Below, in pieces: positions 52,228 through 63,416 of a stretch of 64,000 nt of DNA. The DNA comes from Xenorhabdus cabanillasii (GTDB taxonomy: Bacteria; Pseudomonadota; Gammaproteobacteria; Enterobacterales; Enterobacteriaceae). The stretch's first letter is position 1; the number at the start of each line of letters is the position of its first letter. A model generated the notes under the pieces. That model saw nothing but the letters and a program-made list of their open reading frames with translations, was not told the origin of the DNA and made no database searches. The stretch covers positions 496,001 to 560,000 of the forward strand of contig NZ_QTUB01000001.1 of NCBI RefSeq assembly GCF_003386665.1. Reading direction: 5' to 3'. The position numbers were made by a program, and so were the translations under genes.

Positions 52228-52734
52228 AGAACTCTCCTTACTATATTTACAACGGATATCTACAACGGATGAACTTCTACCTTAGACGCTTTTATAGGGA
52301 GTTTAAAGTCGAAATGGTGAAAAATTACCACACGATGCGACAGATTTATCCTAAATTTTAGCCGATTTTTCTGTAGGCATTTTTTGTAAGGGAGAGTACA
52401 AGGGATAGTGCAGTACTTCAACGTTGAATTCGTGTTTGCGATTATATGAGGTTTGTGTTTTTTGTTGTCCCAATGTCAAATCTTGTTGGTTTTATGCTGA
52501 ATTTTTTAATGTTATTCTCTTTATTGCAGGATATCACTTTTTAGCGTCCGAAAATCAAAACATTATTGGAGTTTTGTGCCCATTCTCTCAGAATGTTTAT
52601 TGTACAAAATCAAATTATGGGTTTGAAGTCACCTGTACAGAAAACTCCCTTTAGGAAAATAAACGCTTTAAATATCTATTTATTAGATTTTATTTTTCGG
52701 GTTAAAAAATCGGGGATAAATATAGGAAGTTGTT
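52228..52734. other. AT-rich gap upstream of yqjD
   Basis: 507 bases between yqjD (start) and ccdB (end). It should contain the yqjD promoter. Short frames near 52424-52772 have no Shine-Dalgarno, no recognisable family and partly cover ccdB, so none is called. Confidence 0.6.
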
Positions 52735-53049
52735 TTAAATACCATCAAGGAGAAAATCTATTGCGGCTTTAACCTCGTTGCGATAATGAGACGCCTCGCA
52801 AAATTCTGCCCCCAAAGCATTAACAGGTATACTTGCTAGCTCGTGAGTCATTACCGCATATTCTTTGTCATCTATCAGCCTGATAAGAGGGATCATTCTA
52901 ATCGGACGACTACTGCCAGGATATTTTTCAACAGGCAGTAACGGAATAATAATTCTGCGGTTTAACTGCCCGATAATGTCGTTAGTTACGTCTAGCAATA
53001 GAGGATAAATAGTGGTTCTGCCCGTATTACGGTAAACTGTGAATTGCAT
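52735..53049 (-). CDS. ccdB: CcdB-family toxin (altered C terminus)
   Basis: 104 residues aligning with F-plasmid CcdB: MQFTVYRN, LDVTNDIIGQLNRRIIIPLLP, MTHELASIPVNALG and a C-terminal GI. F CcdB poisons DNA gyrase by inserting its last residues Trp-Gly-Ile next to GyrA. Here the end is Leu-Asp-Gly-Ile: the critical Trp is Asp. Gyrase poisoning is therefore doubtful. The gene starts two bases after the ccdA stop, the standard antitoxin-toxin order. Confidence 0.9.
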   Translation of the reverse strand: MQFTVYRNTGRTTIYPLLLDVTNDIIGQLNRRIIIPLLPVEKYPGSSRPIRMIPLIRLIDDKEYAVMTHELASIPVNALGAEFCEASHYRNEVKAAIDFLLDGI

Positions 53050-53051
53050 AG

Positions 53052-53288
53052 TTAAAATGTCCGGTATTCATCACTGAAACAGCCATGTTCGTCATGGAAA
53101 CGGTTTAACGCCTCCAGAGCTTCCATATTTTCTGCCCTCCATTTCCGCGCTTCATGAAGGCGTAATTCGGCATCAAGGGCAGCAGTCAGTGTTGCGCTAA
53201 AGTTGATACCTGCTTCACGTGCCCTGTTAAGTAAGCCACGTTCTACAGTCATAGTGACGCTCTGTGTATTGCGTTGTTTTGCTGTCAT
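53052..53288 (-). CDS. ccdA: CcdA-family antitoxin
   Basis: 78 residues. The N-terminal ribbon-helix-helix (QSVTMTVERGLLNRAREAGINFSATLTAAL) binds DNA. The C-terminal RKWRAENMEALEALNRFHDEHGCFSDE matches the CcdB-binding, protease-sensitive half of F CcdA. It should repress its own operon through the palindrome at 53311-53333. In E. coli, Lon and TldD/TldE contribute to CcdA turnover. Confidence 0.92.
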   Translation of the reverse strand: MTAKQRNTQSVTMTVERGLLNRAREAGINFSATLTAALDAELRLHEARKWRAENMEALEALNRFHDEHGCFSDEYRTF

Positions 53289-53310
53289 GATTTCTATCCA
53301 TCCGCCAAGA

Positions 53311-53333
53311 TTTACGTGTAATGTACACGTAAA
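53311..53333. promoter_or_regulatory. Palindromic operator of the ccdAB operon
   Basis: Perfect 10-base arms TTTACGTGTA and TACACGTAAA separated by three bases, 23 bases upstream of the ccdA ATG. Position and symmetry fit autoregulation by a ribbon-helix-helix dimer. Confidence 0.65.
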
Positions 53334-53549
53334 TATGCACGGTTTCTAGTATTGGAAGTCGAGTCACAGTTTTTGTCTAATCCTTTATGCTCTCTCACGA
53401 ATTACTTTGTTAAACAAAATCTGGGAGCATACCTATTACGTAATGACATTTATTTGAGGTTCAGGAATCCTCTGTTCAATTCATTATTTGGTCGTATTCT
53501 TTCCAGAAAATTTGGTATTACTCAACCAAAGGAACGCCGTATTTTCAAA

Positions 53550-53954
53550 ATGACTATAAACATTAATTCTGACATTTCCGATAAATGCCCATGGCAAACA
53601 CGCATTGATTATCTATCCCAAAAGATCTTTGCGTTGCAGCAACGTTTGAGATATATGGAGCTGAGTCGGTTTATCGTGTTTATTAGTCTGCTCGGGCTGG
53701 TTTATCACTTATGGCAACAATCAGAGCGGGAGTTGTATCTATGGCTAACGGTAACTGGTGGTGTGTCGTTATTTGTTGCTTTAGTCTTCTTGCATCATCA
53801 TATGCAGGAACAATGACAAAACTATCGCACACTGATCATACTTAATAAAGAAAGCTTAGAACGTATTAATCGGAATTTCTCAGCACTGGCACTGTGCCCG
53901 GTACATGTTGCTGGTCATTTCAGTGAACAGGATCGTGCACTCAACATCGTTTGA
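53550..53954 (+). pseudogene. Broken membrane-protein gene, possibly the N-terminal part of a MutS-like ATPase
   Basis: From the ATG at 53550 the frame gives 88 residues: a short coiled region (RIDYLSQKIFALQQRLRYM), then two membrane segments (FIVFISLLGLVYHLW and LYLWLTVTGGVSLFVALVFL). It stops at TGA (53814-53816), but the same frame continues sensibly for 45 more codons (LNKESLERINRNFSALALCP) before TGA at 53952. This suggests a nonsense mutation and 3' loss. The layout recalls membrane-anchored MutS-like proteins, an uncertain match from memory. A frame reaching back to a TTG at 53352 has no support. Confidence 0.45.
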
Positions 53955-54206
53955 TGTTAGTTAATGGCCGATGTGTGGGGGTTATTGCAGCCTACGATCG
54001 CAGTGAAATTAAGCGGTTAAATTGGGGAACATTGAACTCTATTTTTTCATTTTACCCTTTCCCCCAAGCCATCAAGTGCATGTATAGATTACTGTACCCC
54101 TAACGGCTTTCGCTTTGATAGTCATTTATGGATGGTACTCAAACTACAATAATCTGCCACCCTGTAACATCGTTATCTACAATGCTACAGAGAATAATGG
54201 AGAGAA
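53955..54206. other. Remnant region between the broken gene and yqjA
   Basis: About 250 bases with stops in all frames and no recognised feature. With the 53817-53954 tail it makes a gene-poor stretch of nearly 400 bases, probably decayed sequence. Confidence 0.5.
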
Positions 54207-54875
54207 TTATTGGGCTGAATTATTTGTGCGTTTCTTACGCCAGATGAACGTCAGGCTGCCAATTAAGCCAATAAGTAACAGAGCTACGGGTAATAACACC
54301 AGAAAATTCATAAGGTATTGTTCGTACTGGCGGAACAAGGGGCTTTTACCGAGAGCATAGCCCAGAGTTGTCAGGATAATTACCCATAAGAAACCACTTA
54401 GCCAGTTGAACATCTGAAAACGTGCGTTGTTCAATCCTGCAAGACCTGCCAATGTAGGCAGTAATGTTCTGACAAACGCAAGAAAACGACCAATTAGCAG
54501 GGCTGATAGCCCATGACGGTGGAACAGGTTATGGGCGCGTTGATGATAATGTGAAGGAAGATGTGACAGCCAGCCCCGGACTAATTGGGTATTACCAAGC
54601 CACCTTCCCTGAAGGTAACCTACCCAACAGCCGAGGCTTGCACCGGCAGTAAGGATGACTAACGTGGCAGGAAACGACATTGCATCTTGGGCGATCAGGA
54701 CACCAACCAATATGAGTAAGCTGTCACCTGGCAAAAATGCTGCGGGTAACACGCCATTTTCCAGGAACAGGATTGTGAAGAGCAGGAGGTAGATTGCCCA
54801 TACCAATGACGGGTTAGCGAGTGTTTCATAATCTTGGTGCCAAAGTGCATAAATGAGGTCTGTTACAATTTCCAT
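54207..54875 (-). CDS. yqjA: YqjA, DedA-family membrane protein
   Basis: 222 residues. DedA signature: [23 protein letters not shown] and the [15 protein letters not shown] segment with the conserved arginines. DedA proteins act in undecaprenyl-phosphate or lipid flipping and in proton-dependent functions. In E. coli YqjA is required with YghB for envelope homeostasis and is under CpxR control. The ATG at 54875 follows AGGAA; a TTG one codon upstream is rejected. mzrA, its downstream neighbour in E. coli, is missing here. Confidence 0.94.
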   Translation of the reverse strand: MEIVTDLIYALWHQDYETLANPSLVWAIYLLLFTILFLENGVLPAAFLPGDSLLILVGVLIAQDAMSFPATLVILTAGASLGCWVGYLQGRWLGNTQLVRGWLSHLPSHYHQRAHNLFHRHGLSALLIGRFLAFVRTLLPTLAGLAGLNNARFQMFNWLSGFLWVIILTTLGYALGKSPLFRQYEQYLMNFLVLLPVALLLIGLIGSLTFIWRKKRTNNSAQ

Positions 54876-54919
54876 CAAGTGTTCCTAAAACGCGGGTTAA
54901 GGATTACATCTTACTTTTA

Positions 54920-54952
54920 TGGTGTATTTGTGGTGTATTTATGGTGTATTTC
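54920..54952. repeat. Three tandem 11-base repeats upstream of yqjA
   Basis: The unit TGGTGTATTT plus one variable base occurs three times in a row, 45-77 bases upstream of the yqjA start. It may be a regulator-binding array or simple repeat expansion. Confidence 0.75.
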
Positions 54953-55567
54953 TATTATATAACAATAAAATACAAAGCATTATATTAAGATTGTCAATAA
55001 AGTGCCTTTGTACGCCTTTCAAAAGGCATTAATAAGTGACAGCGACACTCTAACAAAATCATCAGTAGTGAAACAGAAAATTTTGGTGATCAATTGAACA
55101 TTAATACGGGGAAGAAAATAAAATCGTCCAGATATATCAATTGATTAATTGTTTTATCAGGTTTTAACAAAACCGCACTATTTACTTATTTACTCTTCCA
55201 TCTGCCTGAATTTCCGATTTTTCCAGATACAAAATCCATCATTTGTTGGTTGATCAAGAAATTAATCCGTCAATAATATTGGAGATAATGCAGATCACAG
55301 TTATTGTCTCAAAAACCAATTATTCATTTAACCATTTGAATTAAAATAAAACTTTAGTTTTTTGTTTTTCTCTGTATTTCGTCAATATCTGATCAAACAG
55401 TGAATCTGTCGCTTTGATCACACAAATGTGACTATTTTGTTATCAATTGTTGAGCTGATTGTATATTTTCACTAATTACTCTTTTTAGTTCTCTGTACTT
55501 TTCTATACTGGAAAAGCAAATACAAAAACAACAGGCTTATTAAATCTAAATATCAAATGGATAGATT
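54953..55567. other. Long AT-rich region upstream of sstT
   Basis: About 615 bases with no gene. It contains the sstT promoter region (a weak candidate TTATCA-16-TATATT near 55440-55470) and short A/T runs. No operator or RNA was recognised. Confidence 0.6.
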
Positions 55568-56812
55568 ATGGAAAAACAACAAAAAGGCTTTGTACAATAT
55601 ATTGTACAAGGGAGCCTCGTTACACAAATTATTATCGGATTAGTTGCAGGGGTATTACTGGCATGGGCAGTGCCTTCTGCCGCACAATCAGTCAGTCTAT
55701 TGGGAACACTCTTTGTTGGTGCTTTGAAAGCTGTCGCACCAGTTCTGGTGTGGGTTCTGGTTATGTCTTCTATTGCAAACCATAAAAAGGGCCAGAAAAC
55801 CAATATCCGACCGATTTTGATTCTCTATATTGCCGGAACTTTCTTCTCAGCAGTGGTAGCTGTTATCGGCAGCATACTGTTTCCATCGACATTAATTCTG
55901 GTGACTAATGATGCCCAGATGTCACCACCGGAAAATATTGTTGAAGTGCTAAGAGGAGTGTTGCTCAATGTCGTTGCTAACCCAATTGACGCGATATTGA
56001 AAGGTAATTATGTTGGTATCCTGGCATGGTCGATTGGTCTGGGTATCGCGTTACGCCATGCAAAGGAATCAACTAGATCAATGGTGCAGGATCTGGCCGA
56101 AGCCGTGACTCTGGTTGTTCGTGTTGTTATTCGTCTGGCTCCTCTTGGGATTTTCGGTCTGGTTGCCTCCACTATCGCCACAACAGGATTTGAAACGTTG
56201 TTTGGCTATGCACAACTGTTGGTTGTACTACTGGGGTGTATGATTGTTGTTGCACTGGTTGTTAACCCATTGATTGTCTACTGGAAAATACGCCGTAACC
56301 CTTATCCTTTAGTTTTTGCCTGCTTACGTGAAAGTGGAGTAACTGCATTCTTTACCCGTAGTTCAGCAGCTAATATTCCGGTTAATATGGCAATGTGCCG
56401 TCGTATGAATCTGGATGAGGATACCTATTCTGTCTCAATCCCTTTGGGAGCAACGATCAATATGGGGGGAGCTGCTGTTACCATTACCGTATTGACGCTG
56501 GCAGCGGTAAATACCCTGGGCATAACTGTTGATATCCCAATGGCAATACTGTTAAGTGTAGTCTCAGCAATTGCAGCATGTGGCGCATCAGGTGTGGCGG
56601 GTGGATCACTATTGTTGATCCCGTTGGCATGTAGCATGTTCGGTATCTCCAATGAGATTGCTATGCAGGTTGTGGCAGTAGGTTTGATTATTGGTGTATT
56701 GCAGGATTCGGCTGAAACGGGACTGAATTCTTCAACAGACGTACTCTTTACGGCTGCGGTGTGTCAGGCAGAAGATGCAAGACAAACATCGGAACAATTA
56801 GCACGGCGCTAA
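55568..56812 (+). CDS. sstT: SstT, Na+/serine-threonine symporter
   Basis: 414 residues, as in E. coli. It belongs to the dicarboxylate/amino acid:cation symporter (glutamate-transporter fold) family. Signature segments: [16 protein letters not shown] (first hairpin), [14 protein letters not shown] and [20 protein letters not shown]. It imports serine and threonine with sodium across the inner membrane. It is a single gene with its own long upstream region. Confidence 0.96.
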   Translation: MEKQQKGFVQYIVQGSLVTQIIIGLVAGVLLAWAVPSAAQSVSLLGTLFVGALKAVAPVLVWVLVMSSIANHKKGQKTNIRPILILYIAGTFFSAVVAVIGSILFPSTLILVTNDAQMSPPENIVEVLRGVLLNVVANPIDAILKGNYVGILAWSIGLGIALRHAKESTRSMVQDLAEAVTLVVRVVIRLAPLGIFGLVASTIATTGFETLFGYAQLLVVLLGCMIVVALVVNPLIVYWKIRRNPYPLVFACLRESGVTAFFTRSSAANIPVNMAMCRRMNLDEDTYSVSIPLGATINMGGAAVTITVLTLAAVNTLGITVDIPMAILLSVVSAIAACGASGVAGGSLLLIPLACSMFGISNEIAMQVVAVGLIIGVLQDSAETGLNSSTDVLFTAAVCQAEDARQTSEQLARR

Positions 56813-56828
56813 TCAGTTGCAGAAATAA

Positions 56829-56865
56829 AACGGTGATAATGAATCGCTCGTTTGTTATCACCGTT
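56829..56865. terminator. Terminator between convergent sstT and fadH
   Basis: AACGGTGATAA and TTATCACCGTT form a perfect 11-base stem with a 15-base loop. On the minus strand it is followed by TTTATTT, so it best serves fadH, possibly both genes. Confidence 0.7.
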
Positions 56866-56889
56866 CCTCTATTAGCCTTTTATTTTTTA

Positions 56890-58985
<2,096 letters not shown>

Positions 58986-59075
58986 GGTCGGATGAGATTG
59001 GTATCAAATTTAGATGGTTCCAGCCCGATTGGAATCACTTTGTTAATTGATTGTGACAGGTATCATGAAATCACC

Positions 59076-59135
59076 TATACCCAACAGATTTGAAGATACA
59101 GTCAATAAAGTCGTAACTTGAAAAACGAAGGTCAT
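59076..59135 (-). repeat. Intergenic inverted-repeat element, short reversed copy
   Basis: About 60 bases in opposite orientation: TATACCCAACAGATTTGAAG at one end and ACTTGAAAAACGAAGGTCAT at the other, i.e. both ends of the family with little interior. It lies in the fadH-acetyltransferase gap (58912-59293). Confidence 0.65.
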
Positions 59136-59293
59136 ATCAACAAAAAATATTTCGTTGTAACTTATTAGTTATTTAAGATAAGGATAATTTTCTCAACTAT
59201 TCTGCACTGAATGGAGAATAGTTTTTCTATAAGAGACCAGTAATACAAAGGTAGTTGTATATAAGATTAGAAATAAATAAGGACAGTAACACG

Positions 59294-59890
59294 ATGCAAA
59301 ACATAACCGAATGGGTCACTCTGACCGGAAAACATGTCACGTTAGTACCTTTAACGCAGGAGCGACACGATGAATTCGCGCGTGCCATTGAAGATGGGCA
59401 ATTACATCAATTGTGGTATGCCAATGTACCAGCTCCGGATGGGGTACAAACAGAAATTGAGCGTCGTTTAGCTCTTCATGCACAGGGAAAGATGTTGCCT
59501 TTTACCGTTATTGATAATCAAAGGAATGTGGCAATTGGAATGACGACCTATATGAATATCGATGCCAATCTTCCCAGACTGGAGATTGGCTCGACATGGT
59601 ATGCAAAATCAGTCCAGCGTACGCCTGTTAATACGGAAGCAAAATTCCTGTTACTGGAGTATGCGTTTGAAAAAATGGATTGTGTTGCTGTGGAATTTAG
59701 AACCCACTTCTTGAATCACCAGAGTCGCAGGGCAATTGAGCGTTTGGGCGCAAAATTGGATGGTGTTCTGCGTTGCCATTTACGAACAAGGGATGGTTCA
59801 ATGCGGGATACTTGCGTATATAGCATTCTTCGTAGCGAGTGGCCTGCCATAAAAAACCATCTTATCTGGCTAATGGCGAAGCCTCGCTAA
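59294..59890 (+). CDS. GNAT-family N-acetyltransferase, RimJ/RimL type
   Basis: 198 residues from the ATG, which follows AAGGA at a slightly long spacing. Features of the RimJ/RimL acetyltransferase family: GKHVTLVPL near the N terminus, IGMTTYMNID, LEIGSTWYAKSVQRTPVNTEAK and NHQSRRAIERLGAKLDG. It should acetylate an amino group using acetyl-CoA; the substrate is unknown. The upstream frame to a TTG at 59255 is rejected. A single gene, convergent with the VirK-like gene. Confidence 0.85.
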   Translation: MQNITEWVTLTGKHVTLVPLTQERHDEFARAIEDGQLHQLWYANVPAPDGVQTEIERRLALHAQGKMLPFTVIDNQRNVAIGMTTYMNIDANLPRLEIGSTWYAKSVQRTPVNTEAKFLLLEYAFEKMDCVAVEFRTHFLNHQSRRAIERLGAKLDGVLRCHLRTRDGSMRDTCVYSILRSEWPAIKNHLIWLMAKPR

Positions 59891-59922
59891 GCATCACATC
59901 AGGAATAGTTTCCTAATGATGG

Positions 59923-60900
59923 CTAATTGGTAAGAGAAGCTTTGATATGGCTATCCAAATCATCCAGTAGTTGATAACGGCGACGGTATTCCGCACGTTT
60001 CTTACTGGGAATTTCATCCAGTGATTTTCTTTCGATATTGGATGGCAGATGGAAATCATTATTCTCTTGCCTGATGCCATTCAGAGACTCCCAAAAAGCA
60101 TTATAATCCGCTACCATCAGGTGCTTTTTCTTATGCCAGTAGCGAATACTACGATAAATATGTGTTTCATTACTGACCGCTAAGATTTGCTCACAATTCG
60201 TATGTTCAGCAAAACGACAAATAGATTCGATCAATAAACGCTTAGGAAACAGGCCGTAACACTCTTTAGTTGCATTACGGATAACATCCAGAGAATTATC
60301 CCTTTTGGCAGGGCCTTGTAAGACACCGATAAACAATGTTTGTTTACCATTAACGGTTAATAAGGTGAATGCACATTTTGCCAAAGTGACATTTTTTTCT
60401 GTAGTTATATATAGCGCAAGTTCACCTTCTTTATTCAGGTTGTCTAAAGAATCTATATATACATTAAATGATTCATTTTTTCCCTGGATAGTTGCCAGTA
60501 AATAAGAATTAGTATTAAATATCTTATCAATAACAGTGGGTGCTAACTGTTGAAATAAAATTCTATAATGCTCACTGAGTGCCCCGACAATCTGATTGCG
60601 CTTGAAATTAATACTCAGATATGGACGATGTAATTTACAAGGTAAGCTAGGCTGTTTCTTTAAAATATCCAGATAAATTGGAGTATTAGCAATTCTATCC
60701 AGTAGCTTAAGTGTAGAGACAGGCGTAAAAATGCTGCGTAAAACGAACTTTGCCCGATAACTGGATGAGTCCCAATATACTCCGGGAGAAACACGCTGTC
60801 CGACAAGATCGGTAAACAGCTTCACGCCTGAATATGTTGCAGTTTTAGATTGTTGTAGATATTTCATTGATTGTAAAATCCAAAATAATAGACAGCGCAT
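59923..60900 (-). CDS. VirK/YbjX-family protein (DUF535)
   Basis: Up to 325 residues. Conserved DUF535 features: VLQGP with LDVIRNATKECYGLFPKRLLIE and the C-terminal HIYRSIRYWHKKKHLMVADYNAFWESLNG. Members include Shigella VirK and E. coli YbjX, linked to virulence or resistance to cationic peptides, with no defined biochemistry. The start is uncertain: an ATG at 60900 or at 60867 (MKYLQQSKTATYSG), neither with a good Shine-Dalgarno. Lower GC than the housekeeping genes suggests an accessory gene. Confidence 0.82.
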   Translation of the reverse strand: MRCLLFWILQSMKYLQQSKTATYSGVKLFTDLVGQRVSPGVYWDSSSYRAKFVLRSIFTPVSTLKLLDRIANTPIYLDILKKQPSLPCKLHRPYLSINFKRNQIVGALSEHYRILFQQLAPTVIDKIFNTNSYLLATIQGKNESFNVYIDSLDNLNKEGELALYITTEKNVTLAKCAFTLLTVNGKQTLFIGVLQGPAKRDNSLDVIRNATKECYGLFPKRLLIESICRFAEHTNCEQILAVSNETHIYRSIRYWHKKKHLMVADYNAFWESLNGIRQENNDFHLPSNIERKSLDEIPSKKRAEYRRRYQLLDDLDSHIKASLTN

Positions 60901-61178
60901 TATTTTACCATTTTTCTATTGGATATATCAAAATGTATTAAAAACAGATTAATTTAGCTTTACTATCTTGATTTTCAGGTAAATTTTAATTTTTCTATTT
61001 TATCAGTATTACTTTGTTTTATTTTTTGTTCAATGTTGATTGAATAAGTTAATTCGTTGGTTATAACTTTATGTTTTTATTTTTGTCTTATTTGCTGGTG
61101 ATATGTAATGTTATATTTATGATCAAGACTATATTGATAAAAGATTACCTGTGAAATATTAAATATCATTCCAAGTGA
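60901..61178. other. AT-rich gap upstream of the VirK-like gene
   Basis: About 280 very AT-rich bases, extended to the yjaB-like gene by the repeat element at 61179-61280. No gene or clear promoter box could be singled out. Confidence 0.55.
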
Positions 61179-61280
61179 TATACCCTTCGTCTTTCAAATT
61201 GCCTCTCACCGGATGCCAGCCTTTGGCTGGCAAATTCGTTTCCTTGCCGCCTTAACGCATCTTGAAATCTATTGGGTATA
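61179..61280 (+). repeat. Intergenic inverted-repeat element, medium copy
   Basis: 102 bases, from TATACCCTTCGTCTTTCAAA to CTTGAAATCTATTGGGTATA, with perfect outer ends TATACCC and GGGTATA. The interior holds an inner hairpin GCCAGC-5-GCTGGC. It lies just after the stop of the YjaB-like gene. Confidence 0.75.
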
Positions 61281-61284
61281 GGTG

Positions 61285-61719
61285 TTAAGCAAGTTTCATA
61301 TGTAGTAACGGGAATGGATTTCCTTGCCCATCAATCTCTGAGCGGGAAAAAGTTTTAAACCCCATATGTTGGTAGAAGCCGACACCTTGTTGATTTTGCT
61401 CGTTCACATCCAGCTCATCAATCTGCAATTCGCTGATTGCAAACTTTAACAACATTTTGCCAATTCCTTTGCCGCGTGTTTGTGGTGACACAAACAGCAT
61501 TTCAACTCGATTTTGATCGACACCAACAAAACCTACAGTGACGTGTTGTTCATTCACTGCCTTATATACGACCAGATTGGGTAAGTAATTGTTCTGGATT
61601 AATGGACGTAATTCGTCGATCATACCCTGAGACAGAAAATTATGAGTCGCCCGTACAGAGGCTTCCCAAATCTGGATCAGTGTTGCGAAATCATCTTCGG
61701 TGGCTTTCTGTATCTGCAT
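61285..61719 (-). CDS. YjaB-like GNAT acetyltransferase
   Basis: 144 residues. The acetyl-CoA loop is RGKGIGKML and the C-terminal DVNEQNQQGVGFYQHMGFKTFSRSEIDGQGNPFPLLHM closely matches E. coli YjaB. The substrate is unknown. GGAGGG precedes the ATG at 61719; the longer frame overlaps the exporter gene. It starts 19 bases after the stop of that gene, so the two form an operon. Confidence 0.86.
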   Translation of the reverse strand: MQIQKATEDDFATLIQIWEASVRATHNFLSQGMIDELRPLIQNNYLPNLVVYKAVNEQHVTVGFVGVDQNRVEMLFVSPQTRGKGIGKMLLKFAISELQIDELDVNEQNQQGVGFYQHMGFKTFSRSEIDGQGNPFPLLHMKLA

Positions 61720-61738
61720 TAAATCCCTCCACATTAAT

Positions 61739-62923
61739 TTAATTTGCCAATACACGGTCTTTGCGGCAAAGACCTGCCAGCAGCATATAAACCGCAGTGG
61801 TCAGTAAGACAAGGAAAAAGAAATTCATTAGCCCATTGTTTTGCATAGTTCCACTGTGTTGAATTGCGCTGTGCTGGAACATAAAACTGCCTGCTCCTAA
61901 TGGGCCGATAGCCGAGCCGATGCTATAACTTAACAGCATAACTTGTGTTGCTGCGACAATATAGGATGAATCAAGTTTGTCACAAGCAAGTGTAATGGCA
62001 ATTGGGTAGAGGGCAAAAGAAGACATCCCTAAAAGTGCTAGTGCCACGATCATGATGAGGTAACTTTCAGAAAGATAAGTCATGCCTATAGCGAATACGC
62101 CGAGCAGTGAAGCCATTGCTAATAACAGTATCTTACTTATTATAATAGACAGCTTGCTGATAATCGGCTGAATTACCATTCCACCCAGAATAATTGCAGC
62201 CATTAATACTCCAACCTGTTCAGTATTGAACTTACTTTGGCTTAATGATAGAGGCATCAGACCGTAGATAGTGCCCATCACAATCCCTGATGTCATACAG
62301 CCGACAATTGCAGGCTTACTGAACCGAGTGATTTTTTTCAGCGATAAGCGTTGGTGATTCAGTATCGGTGGCTGCCCATGATGTACAAATAACGGGGGCA
62401 GAGTGGCAATCAGTAGCAGAGCCAGAATGGCTGCGAAAGGTATTATTCCCTGCGTGCCAATAAAACCGATGCCCAGCTGACCAAGTGTTGTGCCACCATA
62501 GAGTGATGTCATATAAAGGCCCAGACGCCTGGCGCGCTCTTTGGGACTATCACCAATCAATAACCAAGATTCAACCACCACAAAAATACCGGCAACGGCA
62601 ATTCCCGCTATACAACGAACAAGCAACCAGATTTCTTTATTGGGAAAAAAAGGTAATACCACAACCGTTACAGCTAAAAGCAATAAAAAACTTACAAATG
62701 AAAAACGATGTCCTATTTTGGCAATAACAGGTTCAATCATTATTGAGCCTATTAATAAACCTACGTAATAAGCACTGGCTAACCAGCTGGCATAGCCCGT
62801 ATCAATGCTGAAACCTGCCATCGATAATGGGATTAAGCTCATCAAGTAACCAGAAGCGATCGCAAATACAGTCAAGCCCGCGACAGGTACAAATGCACTG
62901 TCATTTTTGCGCAGCAGTTTCAC
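61739..62923 (-). CDS. YcaD-like major facilitator superfamily transporter
   Basis: About 394 residues with 12 predicted membrane segments. Family marks: VVVESWLL at the end of segment 4-5, SGIVMGTIYGLMPLSLS in segment 7 and LSYSIGSAIGPLGAG late. It is most like E. coli YcaD, an MFS protein without known substrate. A GTG at 62923 with GGAG nine bases upstream gives MKLLRKNDSAFVPVAG and is preferred. The ATG at 62974 and the frame to 63016 add an unlikely N terminus. Operon with the acetyltransferase, which might modify the exported compound (inference). Confidence 0.83.
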   Translation of the reverse strand: MKLLRKNDSAFVPVAGLTVFAIASGYLMSLIPLSMAGFSIDTGYASWLASAYYVGLLIGSIMIEPVIAKIGHRFSFVSFLLLLAVTVVVLPFFPNKEIWLLVRCIAGIAVAGIFVVVESWLLIGDSPKERARRLGLYMTSLYGGTTLGQLGIGFIGTQGIIPFAAILALLLIATLPPLFVHHGQPPILNHQRLSLKKITRFSKPAIVGCMTSGIVMGTIYGLMPLSLSQSKFNTEQVGVLMAAIILGGMVIQPIISKLSIIISKILLLAMASLLGVFAIGMTYLSESYLIMIVALALLGMSSFALYPIAITLACDKLDSSYIVAATQVMLLSYSIGSAIGPLGAGSFMFQHSAIQHSGTMQNNGLMNFFFLVLLTTAVYMLLAGLCRKDRVLAN

Positions 62924-63416
62924 TACTGTCGTCTCCACATAAAAAAAATCAGTCAGATATGTGCTGCTTCTCATCAAGATCTTGCCGAACAGCAAAGCAA
63001 TAACGATATATGCCAAGGACTGGGATATATCTTGGTGATTTAAGCAGTAGATAAGTTACTCAAGAATCTTGAGTTGTGCGGACTATAGCCCTTTCTATCA
63101 AATAGATACAATGAGAAAAACTAATACTGATGAATGAAAAGATTTATGAAGACAGAGAATATAATTAAAAGGCAATTATTAGCATTTATCCTTAGCAGAT
63201 ATCTAATAATTCACATCAGTTTTTGAGCGGGTATAAAGTGAAAGTCTCATTTTTTCAGTAGATTAGTTAGATGGATGTAATAACAGATCTTCGTTTTAAA
63301 GTTAACCATCTAATTATTGCAAGAGCTCATCAAAATTATTATGTGATATATATGCTGATTTTATAGCTCCTAAACCCGATTGAAAAAGTTATGAGATAAC
63401 TTAATGAAAAAAATGA
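62924..63416. other. Gene-free stretch before the HNH remnant
   Basis: About 490 AT-rich bases. It should contain the promoter of the exporter operon. Stops are frequent in all frames; the missing 5' part of the HNH gene is not recognisable here. Confidence 0.55.

Noticed and set aside
52424..52772. Two short plus-strand frames upstream of ccdB
   Set aside because: AT-rich, no ribosome-binding site, no homology recognised, and one overlaps ccdB.
54115..54360. 81-codon plus-strand frame before yqjA
   Set aside because: Its 3' half is antisense to yqjA and it has no coding signature; the 5' half is decayed intergenic sequence.
55410..55445. TCACA and TGTGA close together upstream of sstT as a CRP site
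   Set aside because: The half-sites are in the wrong order and spacing for CRP.
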